In this document: one piece after another, positions 30,497 to 37,361 of the stretch
How the letters are laid out: each line of letters starts with the position of its first letter
Numbering within the stretch: position 1 is the stretch's first letter
DNA from: Colimorpha sp045222295
GTDB lineage: Bacteria > Bacteroidota > Bacteroidia > Bacteroidales > P3
DNA: 64,000 nucleotides
Reading direction: 5' to 3'
Assembly: GCA_045222295.1 (NCBI GenBank)
Contig: JBGUXP010000019.1
Location: 1-64,000, forward strand
Notes under the pieces: generated by a model
The model's database searches: none
What the model was told of the DNA's origin: nothing
What the model saw: the letters and a program-made list of their open reading frames with translations, nothing else
Translations under genes and position numbers: made by a program

Positions 30497-32961
30497 CGGA
30501 GCTCGACGATGGTGACGCCCACGCCGCCCAACTCCACCTTCTCGGGGTGGAAGGTGCGCACTTCGCGCATGCCTTTCAGTTCCTGATGTATAACCTGCAT
30601 GAGGATGCCGTAGCCCTTCCCATGGAGGATGCGCACCTCTTTCTCGCTGAGGAGCATGGCGGTGTCGAGGAACTGGTGCAGTTCGTTGAGTGCCTCTTCG
30701 GCACGGTGACCGCGGAGGTCGAGGGTGGGGTTGAACTTGGCACGCTTCTCGTTCATGTCGTCATAAATGGAGGTGAAGGTTTGGCTGGCGGGTTTCTTGC
30801 CGGTGGGAATCTTCTGCTTGGCAGTGCCGGTGAGGCGGTCGAGGGCGATGGTCATGCGGATACTGTTGCTCTCCACGACGGCTTTTTTGCCTTTAATCTC
30901 CACCACCTGCCCGAAGGTATCCTCGCCGTCGATGCGGACGATAGAACCGACTTGAACTGGGACTTCTTTTTCTCTATCAGAACTAAAAGCATTATCAGAA
31001 GACTGCCGCTTTTCTTTTTGTTCTTTTAGTTCTGATTGCGCTTTCTTGTTCTGTTCTGTTGCTTCGGCCAAGCGGGCGCGGGCCTGTTGGGTAGCCTCTT
31101 TCTCGGCTTTGGCACTCTTGATGTCGCTGATGGTGCGTTCGACGGTGCGGTTGGCATCGGTGAGTATCTGTTGCGCCTCGCGGCGGGCGGAGCTGATAAT
31201 CTCGTGACGGCGGGCCTGCAGGTTGTCGTTGAGGCGCTGGTATTTCTGTGTCACCTCGTTGAGGAAGTCGTCGGCTACCTTCAGCTCTTCGCGCTGGCGG
31301 GCAATCTCCTGCTTGTCGAGTTCAAGTTGCTGCAGCTGGTGCTCGAAGTTGAGCTGTTCGCGTCCCACCATCTCGCCTGCACGGTCGAGAATTTCTTTGG
31401 GGAAGCCGATGCTCTCGGCTATCTCGAAGGCGAAGCTGCTGCCAGGATGACCCACCGCGAGGCGGTAGAGCGGCCGCATGGCATCGGTGTCGAAGAGCAT
31501 GGCACCATTGACGATGCCTGGCATGCGGTCGGCCAACAGCTTGAGGTCGGCAAAGTGGGTGGTGACTACGCCGAAGGCTCCTTTTTCGTAGAGTGTCTCT
31601 AGCACGGCTTCTGCAATGGCACAGCCCGAACGGGGTTCGGTGCCGCCACCAAGCTCGTCGAGGAGGAAGAGCGTTTCCTCATCGGCCGAGCCGACGAGCA
31701 CTTTCATGTTCTGCAGGTGTGAGGTATAGGTGGAGAGGTCGTTGTCGATGCTCTGCTGGTCGCCGATGTCGATGAAGATACTGCCGAAGATACCGCACTC
31801 GGAGGTGGGGCGCAGGGGGACGGGCATGCCGCATTGCAGCATGTATTGTATCAGTCCCACAGCCTTGAGCAACACTGATTTGCCACCGGCATTGGGACCG
31901 GAAATGATGAGGATGCGTGATTTGTCGGACGGGTCAGACTGGTCGGACGTGTCGGACAAGCGCAAAGCAAACGGTACCACGGCATCTTTTTTCTGGAGGT
32001 AGAGCAGGGGGTGGCGGGCATCCATCCATTCGATGCGGGGCTCGCGGTGGAGGATAGGGACGCTGGCACCCAGCTCCACGGCCACACGGGCTTTGGCGCG
32101 CAGGAAGTCGATGCGGGCCAGGAAGCGGTAGGCCTCTTCGAGTTGCGGCAGCAGGGGGCGCAGGCGGTCGCTGAAAGTGAGTAGGATGCGCTGTATCTCG
32201 TGGTGTTCGTCGAAGTCGAGCTCGCGGAGGTCGTTGCCGAGCTCCACCACCTCGGCAGGCTCCACGAAGGCGGTGAGGCGGGTGGCACTCTCGTCCTGAA
32301 TGAGACCTTTGATTTTGCGGCGGTGGGTGGTGAGCAGCGGAATGACGGGACGGCCATCGCGGATGGTCACCTCGGCCCCCTCGGGGGCCCACCCTTCGCG
32401 CTTGGCGCGGGCCAGGGTGCTGCTGACCTGGGCGTCGACCTCGGCGGCCTTGCGGGCCTTGGTGCGCCGTATCTCGGCGAGGGCAGGGGAGGCGTTGTCG
32501 TAGAGCTCGCCGTGGTCGTCGATGAGCTTGCCAAGCAGCGAGTTGATGACGTTGAACTGCGAGCTCTTGCCGCCGTAGCCAAGCTCCACCTCGATGGCGA
32601 GGTTGCGCAAGGCGGTGTATTGCTGGTGCTCCTCGGCGGTGAGGAAATGGTAGCATTCGCGGATGGTGCGCAGCGAGAGTTTTAAGTCAAACAGTTGTTC
32701 TAGGGGAATAAAGGTGTTGCCCACATGGAGGTGGGTGAGGGTGGGGGTGAGGTCGATAAAATCCTGCTGGGGAAACTCGCTCTCCATGAGCACTATCTGG
32801 CGCATTTCTTCGGTGAGTTGCAGCTCGTATTGCACCTTCTCGAAGTCGGAAGAGAAGCGCATCTCGTCGGCCATGCGGGCGGCGAGGGTGTTGCTGCATT
32901 GTTCCACCACCATTTGGCGGATGCGGTCGAATCCCAGTTTCTGTTCGATATTGTTGTCCAT
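30493..32961 (-). CDS. mutS2: Endonuclease MutS2
   Basis: MutS paralogue with ATPase and Smr nuclease activity; in studied bacteria it suppresses recombination or rescues collided ribosomes. The 822-residue protein has the clamp and lever region, Walker A SGPNAGGKS (about 351-359), the FLLDELGGGTEPRSG Walker B region, a long coiled coil, a KOW-like segment and the C-terminal Smr domain (LDLRGHRAEEAL, HGKGYGIL). Two in-frame repeat insertions are seen: SDTSDQSDPSDKS (about 334-347) just before Walker A, and a Glu/Lys/Ser-rich peptide (about 641-663) after the coiled coil. The stop overlaps the convergent A2M-like gene. Confidence 0.95.
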   Translation of the reverse strand: MDNNIEQKLGFDRIRQMVVEQCSNTLAARMADEMRFSSDFEKVQYELQLTEEMRQIVLMESEFPQQDFIDLTPTLTHLHVGNTFIPLEQLFDLKLSLRTIRECYHFLTAEEHQQYTALRNLAIEVELGYGGKSSQFNVINSLLGKLIDDHGELYDNASPALAEIRRTKARKAAEVDAQVSSTLARAKREGWAPEGAEVTIRDGRPVIPLLTTHRRKIKGLIQDESATRLTAFVEPAEVVELGNDLRELDFDEHHEIQRILLTFSDRLRPLLPQLEEAYRFLARIDFLRAKARVAVELGASVPILHREPRIEWMDARHPLLYLQKKDAVVPFALRLSDTSDQSDPSDKSRILIISGPNAGGKSVLLKAVGLIQYMLQCGMPVPLRPTSECGIFGSIFIDIGDQQSIDNDLSTYTSHLQNMKVLVGSADEETLFLLDELGGGTEPRSGCAIAEAVLETLYEKGAFGVVTTHFADLKLLADRMPGIVNGAMLFDTDAMRPLYRLAVGHPGSSFAFEIAESIGFPKEILDRAGEMVGREQLNFEHQLQQLELDKQEIARQREELKVADDFLNEVTQKYQRLNDNLQARRHEIISSARREAQQILTDANRTVERTISDIKSAKAEKEATQQARARLAEATEQNKKAQSELKEQKEKRQSSDNAFSSDREKEVPVQVGSIVRIDGEDTFGQVVEIKGKKAVVESNSIRMTIALDRLTGTAKQKIPTGKKPASQTFTSIYDDMNEKRAKFNPTLDLRGHRAEEALNELHQFLDTAMLLSEKEVRILHGKGYGILMQVIHQELKGMREVRTFHPEKVELGGVGVTIVELR
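30971..31040. repeat. TCAATCAGAAC inverted-repeat element, copy 4 (inside mutS2, in frame)
   Basis: TATCAGAACTAAAAG on the left and CTTTTAGTTCTGATTG on the right form the stem, with ATCAGAAG and TTTCTTTTTGTTC inside, as in copy 3. It adds about 23 codons between the coiled coil and the KOW-like segment. Confidence 0.8.
31922..31960 (-). repeat. GTCGGAC-word array in mutS2, in frame
   Basis: GTCGGACGGGTCAGACTGG followed by GTCGGACGTGTCGGACAA; encodes SDTSDQSDPSDK immediately upstream of the Walker A strand. Same vocabulary as 6156-6184 and 7606-7642. Confidence 0.75.
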
Positions 32962-33744
32962 TTAGTCGAAATCTAGATAGAAGGGCCAGTGTTGGCGGAA
33001 GGTGTCGAGTTTTTCTTTGTCGAGGGTGACGGTGACGGATTGGTTGGCACCGGCTTCCGCTTCAGCAACGACGAATCCTTTGTAGTCGATAAGGGCGCTG
33101 TTGCCAGTATATTTTCCACCTGCACCGTCTACGCCGCTGCGGTTGCAGCCCAGTACATAGCTGAGGTTCTCAATGGCACGGGCCTTGAGCAGTGTTGTCC
33201 AAGCTTCGTGACGACTCCCCGGCCAGTTGGCGCAGACGAGTAGAAGATCATAATCCATTTCGGTGTATTCAGAATAATCCGAGTATTCTGATTTATTCCT
33301 AAGCCATTTTGGAAAACGTAGGTCATAGCAGACGGCGGGTTTGATGCGCCAGCCTTTGTACTCGAATACCTTGCGTTTGGTGCCGCGAGCTATCACGTCG
33401 TACTCGCCGCTGACGCGAAAAGTGTGGGCCTTGTCATAGGTGTCATAGGAGCCATTGGGATAGACCCAATGCAGGCGATTATAACATTGGCCGTTCTCTT
33501 TTACAATCCAGGTGCCGATAAACAGTAGGTCGTATTTTGCAGCCATGTGGCGCGCCCATTGCAGCGTGGGACCTTCCTGTTCCTCGGCCAATGCGGCCAT
33601 GTGGTCACCGAAGCCGGTGGTAAAAGTCTCGGGAACGACGAAAAGGTCGCTCTTTGGGCTTTCGACAAGCGTTTGTTCTACCTTTTTGCGGTTGGCTTCG
33701 GCATCGCCCCAGATGATATCTTGTTGAAAGAAGGTTAAGACCAT
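32962..33744 (-). CDS. Nitrilase-family omega-amidase
   Basis: Carbon-nitrogen hydrolase, most like the YafV/NIT2 omega-amidases that hydrolyse alpha-ketoglutaramate and related amides. The catalytic triad is complete: E39 (VVPETF), K105 (YDKAHTF) and C139 (AVCYDLRFP). The 260-residue length is normal. Residues about 149-161 (NKSEYSDYSEYTE) come from a repeat-word array inserted shortly after the catalytic Cys strand, where relatives have a short loop leading to the YDLLL strand. The ATG overlaps the ribF stop by ten bases, and its stop directly abuts the mutS2 start. Confidence 0.93.
   Translation of the reverse strand: MVLTFFQQDIIWGDAEANRKKVEQTLVESPKSDLFVVPETFTTGFGDHMAALAEEQEGPTLQWARHMAAKYDLLFIGTWIVKENGQCYNRLHWVYPNGSYDTYDKAHTFRVSGEYDVIARGTKRKVFEYKGWRIKPAVCYDLRFPKWLRNKSEYSDYSEYTEMDYDLLLVCANWPGSRHEAWTTLLKARAIENLSYVLGCNRSGVDGAGGKYTGNSALIDYKGFVVAEAEAGANQSVTVTLDKEKLDTFRQHWPFYLDFD
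33261..33299 (-). repeat. AGAATAATCCGAGTATTCT-word array in the nitrilase gene
   Basis: AGAATA and TATTCT words form a short inverted repeat, flanked by TATTC and TTATTC words. It encodes SEYSDYSEYTE. Confidence 0.7.
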
Positions 33745-34694
33745 TGCTTTATCTGTTCTAAATCTTGTTGTAACTGATGTTGTAACGCTTCGATTGAATC
33801 GAAGCGCACGATGTCGCGGAGACGGTGGACAAATTGTACTTCAACGGTTTGGTCATAAAGGTCGCCGTCGAAATCCAATAGGTGGACCTCCAAAGCGGGT
33901 TTCTCGATGCCATAGGTGGGGATGGCTCCTAGGTTTGCCATTCCAAAGTAACTTGGCTGCTCCCCTAAATTAGGGGAGCTGGCAGCCGCTTGCGGCTGAC
34001 TGAGGAGTGTGACATCCACAGCGTAGACCCCTTCTTTGGGCAACATTTTTCGGGTGCCTTCCAGCGAGATGTTGGCGGTGGGGAAACCGAGGGTATGACC
34101 CACGCCGCGGCCGTGGAGCACCTTGCCGGTGAGGCTGTAGGGACGACCCAGCAGGGCTGCGGTCTCTTCGACGGCACCGCTCGTCAGGCTCTCGCGGATG
34201 CGGCTGGAGCTGATGGGTTGGCCATTGACGAGGAATGGCTCCCCGCGTTGCAGGGTGAAACCTAACTCTGTGGCTAACTGCGGCAGACGGTCGAAGTCGT
34301 CATTCTGTTTGCTGCCGAAGCGGCTGTCATATCCCAGCAGCAGGCTGCGCATGTTCAGTTTCTCGTATAGCAGACGTGCCATCTTGCAGGCTGACAATTG
34401 CGCCACCTCGCGGGTGAAAGGCAGCACAGCAACATACTTGGTACCCGCCTCGAAGAGCAGTTGTAGATGTTCCTTATGGTCGTCGAGCCAGTATTCGTTA
34501 TTGCGGCGGCCGAGGACGAAGGAGGGGTGGCTTGTCAGCGTGACTACTAAAGTTGAAAGTTGAAAGTTGAAAGTTGAAAGTCGCTGGAGCAATGCTTTGT
34601 GGCCGCGGTGGACACCATCGAAAACGCCAACGGTGACTGCCGTGGGTTCGGGGATTGAAGCGATGGAACCGTGTATGTCGTAGAGTTGGAACAT
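33735..34694 (-). CDS. ribF: Bifunctional riboflavin kinase/FAD synthetase RibF
   Basis: Makes FMN and FAD from riboflavin. The 319-residue protein has the N-terminal FMN adenylyltransferase domain (TVGVFDGVHRGHKALL, SSSRIRESL) and the C-terminal flavokinase domain (GVGHTLGFPTANI). The ATG at 34694 shares its A with the stop of the upstream barrel gene; the longer open frame lies inside that gene. Two in-frame repeats are present: a heptamer array near residues 39-48, right after HKALLQR, and a palindromic repeat in the flavokinase domain giving LLSQPQAAASSPNLGEQP between the GVYAVDV and YFGMANLG strands. Confidence 0.95.
   Translation of the reverse strand: MFQLYDIHGSIASIPEPTAVTVGVFDGVHRGHKALLQRLSTFNFQLSTLVVTLTSHPSFVLGRRNNEYWLDDHKEHLQLLFEAGTKYVAVLPFTREVAQLSACKMARLLYEKLNMRSLLLGYDSRFGSKQNDDFDRLPQLATELGFTLQRGEPFLVNGQPISSSRIRESLTSGAVEETAALLGRPYSLTGKVLHGRGVGHTLGFPTANISLEGTRKMLPKEGVYAVDVTLLSQPQAAASSPNLGEQPSYFGMANLGAIPTYGIEKPALEVHLLDFDGDLYDQTVEVQFVHRLRDIVRFDSIEALQHQLQQDLEQIKQWS
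33957..34010 (+). repeat. CTGAGGAG-type palindromic repeat, copy 4 (inside ribF, in frame)
   Basis: CTGCTCCCCTAA, ATTAGGGGAGCTGG, the CAGCCGCTTGCGGCTG hairpin, then ACTGAGGAGTGT. In the ribF frame it encodes AAASSPNLGEQ, identical to the peptide from copy 3 in the T9SS remnant. Confidence 0.9.
34553..34580 (+). repeat. TTGAAAG heptamer array, four units, in ribF
   Basis: Four perfect tandem TTGAAAG units; read on the minus strand they encode STFNFQLST. Because 7 is not a multiple of 3, gain or loss of a single unit would shift the ribF frame. Confidence 0.85.
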
Positions 34695-35884
34695 TAGTGT
34701 AGTCTTAGCATGGGGCAAAAATTGAATGTGGCACCTACAGCGAACTGATTGCGGTGGCCGTAATCCGTCGTTGTGCCGTCCGTATAGGTGCCCGTGGAGG
34801 GCAGGTAATGGTAAAGGGTGCCGTAAAGAGAGAGGTTGTAGTTGGAGACCTCCGGTCCATCGGACCAGTTCCATCCTACCTGAAGGGTGATGACCCGTGT
34901 GCGGTCGAAGGTCAGCCCCGGGGTATTGGCCGAGAGGTTGCTGAAATGCCAACTGCCCAGCAAGGGTACGAAATCCTTGCCGTGCCAATAACTTGCCAAA
35001 AAGCTCCAACCGTTGAGAGCAATACTCATTTCCGGATAGATGCCCCACCCTTGGGAGAAGGGTACGGCGGCATTGCCGTGTTGATGATACCACATCACGC
35101 GGCAGCTCAAATCAAAATAAGAATCAAGGGAATACTCACGGGATAACCCTAGTCCTGCGGAGGCATTGAAGTTGTTGTTGATTCTGTGTTCTACACTCAT
35201 GTTCTGACCGCCTTCGTGTTGCACCACAAAATGCAGAGGCAGATAGACATCCCAGTTGCCAAAATAGTGGAGCAGCCGACCGGAAAGACCTGTTGTGAAG
35301 CGTTCGGGCACCGGGCTGCGGTCCCAGATAAATTCGCTCCAGTTGGTCCAGATTTCCATGATCATCCATTTGTTGCTTGCTTCCAGCGCAAAGCCCGCCT
35401 CGGGGTCGCTCACCAATGCCCGTTCGGGGTTGTAAAGGGGCATGGGAAGATTGTGGCCACTATTGTCAAGACATCCCAAAGTTAGCTTGACATTGGGCTT
35501 GAACATAATCTTTGCTTGTACCCATGGCAGCAAGTGCAAGGGGCGCGACACGCTGTCGTACAGTGGATAGGCACCGTAAGTGGTGGTGGCGGGGTAGTCG
35601 CGTGCACCCCAATAGTTCAGCCAGTGGAAGCCCCCCTTAAGGGACACTTTGTCATTGAGATTCCATTCCACTTTCGGCTGCAACACACACCCCGGCAGAG
35701 TATAGCCGCTGATGCGGTCGCCGAAGTATTCGTTGTCGATAAAGAAGACGGAGCCGTCGACGTGGAGGAAGAGGGTGTTTGTGTCTTGGTCTTGGGCGTG
35801 GGTGGGATTAATGGACAGAATGGGTTCAATGGGCAGGAAACCCATCAAACCCATTAAACCTATCAACCCCAGCAGCTTCCTCAT
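34694..35884 (-). CDS. Outer-membrane beta-barrel protein, unknown function
   Basis: A 396-residue exported protein with alternating amphipathic strands rich in Trp/Tyr and a terminal aromatic-rich strand, typical of an outer-membrane barrel. I cannot assign a family with confidence; capsule-assembly (Wzi-like) barrels are one possibility. The signal peptide is unusual: its hydrophobic core GLIGLMGLMGF and the following PIEPILSINP are encoded by repeated AACCCATCAAACCCATTAAA-type words. Its start overlaps the thioredoxin-like gene stop by four bases (ATGA), so the pair is cotranslated or nearly so. Confidence 0.65.
   Translation of the reverse strand: MRKLLGLIGLMGLMGFLPIEPILSINPTHAQDQDTNTLFLHVDGSVFFIDNEYFGDRISGYTLPGCVLQPKVEWNLNDKVSLKGGFHWLNYWGARDYPATTTYGAYPLYDSVSRPLHLLPWVQAKIMFKPNVKLTLGCLDNSGHNLPMPLYNPERALVSDPEAGFALEASNKWMIMEIWTNWSEFIWDRSPVPERFTTGLSGRLLHYFGNWDVYLPLHFVVQHEGGQNMSVEHRINNNFNASAGLGLSREYSLDSYFDLSCRVMWYHQHGNAAVPFSQGWGIYPEMSIALNGWSFLASYWHGKDFVPLLGSWHFSNLSANTPGLTFDRTRVITLQVGWNWSDGPEVSNYNLSLYGTLYHYLPSTGTYTDGTTTDYGHRNQFAVGATFNFCPMLRLH
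35812..35870 (-). repeat. ACCCATTAAACC-word array forming a signal peptide
   Basis: Words AATGGGTT and AAACCCAT(C/T) repeat through the segment; they encode the hydrophobic core of the signal peptide of the barrel protein. Confidence 0.6.
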
Positions 35885-36975
35885 TTGCCGAGGGCGTTGA
35901 TGATGGCCTCCTCAATGGCGGCGCCGCGGAGGTCGCGGGCGAGGATGGTGCCGTCGGGGCCGATAAGCATAATCTGCGGGATGCCGTTGACGCCGTAGGT
36001 GTCGGTGGCCGTGCGGGTGCTATCCACCAGCTGGGGATAGGTGATGCCGAGGTCGGCCATCACTTTCTCGTGGGCGGCCTTGCGGGCTTCGGCGTCGCCG
36101 CGCTCCCACACGTTGAGGCCCACGATGACGAGGCCTTTCTTCTCGTATTTCTTCCACAAGGGCACGAGGTTGTCCTTAATCTCGTTGCGGCAGGGACCGC
36201 ACCAGCTGGCGTAGAAGTCGACCAAGGCGAGCTTGCCGTCGATGAGGTCGCTCAGCTTGCCGTCGACACCCTGGATGTCCACATAATGCTTGCCGGCCGA
36301 GGTGGCGTCGATGGCTTTGAGCTGTGCCAGCTTGGTCTGCACGGGCTTGCTGTCGGCCACACGGGGCGAGGCTGCATTGACGATGCTGTCGAACTGGCTG
36401 TAGGTGAACTCGCCCAGACGCGAGATGTGCTGCATGGCCATGACGCCCAGCACATTGTCGCCGTTCTCGTGATAGAGGCTCCAGCAGGCGTCGAGCATGC
36501 GGTCGTTGGCAATTCTTTCGAGGCTGTCGAGCACATGCTCTACCTCGGCACGTTCGGCAGCATTGGGGGCGCTGTAATACAGAGGAATATACTCTTCCAT
36601 CTGGCTCTCGATGTCCTTGGTGTCGAAGCTCGAGTTGAAGGCTTGCATCTTGTCGTTCAAGGGGGTGCCGCCGACCGTCTCGTCGCTCACAGTGATAACG
36701 CCGCTTTCGATGATGCACAGGGACTCGAAGGCCTCGCCGACCATCATGGCGATCCAGGGCTCCTCGACGGTGCCGTTGAAGGTGAACTTGCCGTCGGTCA
36801 CCAGGGCGCTGTCGGCGGGTGCCGACGGGTCGTCGCTATTGTACAGATAGACCATCTTGCCGTTCATCTCTTCGGCGCCGACGGTACCGTTAATGGTGTA
36901 CTGGTTCTTGTTGCCGCAGCTGCCGAGAATGGCGATAACTGCCACGGTGCAAATGACTTGGAATGCTTTTTTCAT
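35881..36975 (-). CDS. TlpA-like thiol-disulfide oxidoreductase lipoprotein
   Basis: Envelope-anchored thioredoxin-fold protein. The 364-residue protein has a lipoprotein signal (lipobox LGSC), an N-terminal beta-rich domain of the DUF4369 type (YTINGTVGAEEMNGKMVYLY), a helical middle and a C-terminal thioredoxin domain with DFYASWCGPCRNE and the cis-Pro loop GVNGIPQIMLI. Such proteins reduce or shuffle disulfides in the periplasm. The start is ATG at 36975 (MKKAFQVICT); the 19 codons upstream in frame overlap the promoter. It is the first gene of a five-gene unit through mutS2. Confidence 0.9.
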   Translation of the reverse strand: MKKAFQVICTVAVIAILGSCGNKNQYTINGTVGAEEMNGKMVYLYNSDDPSAPADSALVTDGKFTFNGTVEEPWIAMMVGEAFESLCIIESGVITVSDETVGGTPLNDKMQAFNSSFDTKDIESQMEEYIPLYYSAPNAAERAEVEHVLDSLERIANDRMLDACWSLYHENGDNVLGVMAMQHISRLGEFTYSQFDSIVNAASPRVADSKPVQTKLAQLKAIDATSAGKHYVDIQGVDGKLSDLIDGKLALVDFYASWCGPCRNEIKDNLVPLWKKYEKKGLVIVGLNVWERGDAEARKAAHEKVMADLGITYPQLVDSTRTATDTYGVNGIPQIMLIGPDGTILARDLRGAAIEEAIINALGK

Positions 36976-37001
36976 CTTGTTTATTATAAAAAATACGGCT
37001 G

Positions 37002-37033
37002 CAAAGGTACGACTTTTGCAGGATATGGCCAAA
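37002..37033 (-). promoter_or_regulatory. Promoter of the thioredoxin-barrel-ribF-nitrilase-mutS2 unit
   Basis: Minus strand TTTG (37033-37030) and TACCTTTG (37009-37002) with 20 bp between them; start codon about 27 bp downstream. Confidence 0.8.
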
Positions 37034-37089
37034 TATTTTTTTCGTGCCTAAGACCTGTTGTCTCCGTTTCATCGACGTGCTACCGCCGT

Positions 37090-37173
37090 GTCATCTCCGA
37101 CCCGGGTCGGACTTGAGTCGGAGTTGATACGGAGTTGAGTCGGAGTTGATACGGAGTTGGTGTTAAGTATCAG
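37090..37173. repeat. Palindrome plus tandem GGAGTTGG element, copy C (upstream of guaB)
   Basis: Perfect palindrome TCCGACCCGGGTCGGA (37096-37111), then tandem GGAGTTGATAC / GGAGTTGAGTC words, ending in GGAGTTGGTGTTAAGTATCAG. The terminal word matches copy D nearly exactly and copy B in reverse. Confidence 0.85.
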
Positions 37174-37318
37174 CTAGTTATATTTTATGAATTTAGAATA
37201 ATTTTTAAGATTTTTCTTAAAATTGTTTTTTGGGTGTTTGTTGGTTGATAATCAGTGTTTAATGTTTATTTTTCAGGAGTTGTTGATTTTTTTCTCGCGA
37301 TATGTCAAAAAAAAGTCG

Positions 37319-37326
37319 TATTTTTG
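37319..37326 (+). promoter_or_regulatory. -7 box of the guaB promoter
   Basis: TATTTTTG followed by CAAAC; the start codon is 35 bp downstream. The -33 position has no clean TTTG. The rest of the 386-bp gap upstream holds the minus-strand promoter, repeat element C and AT-rich sequence with no gene. Confidence 0.7.
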
Positions 37327-37361
37327 CAAACTAATTTCATTGGTAAATAAAACGCGATATT

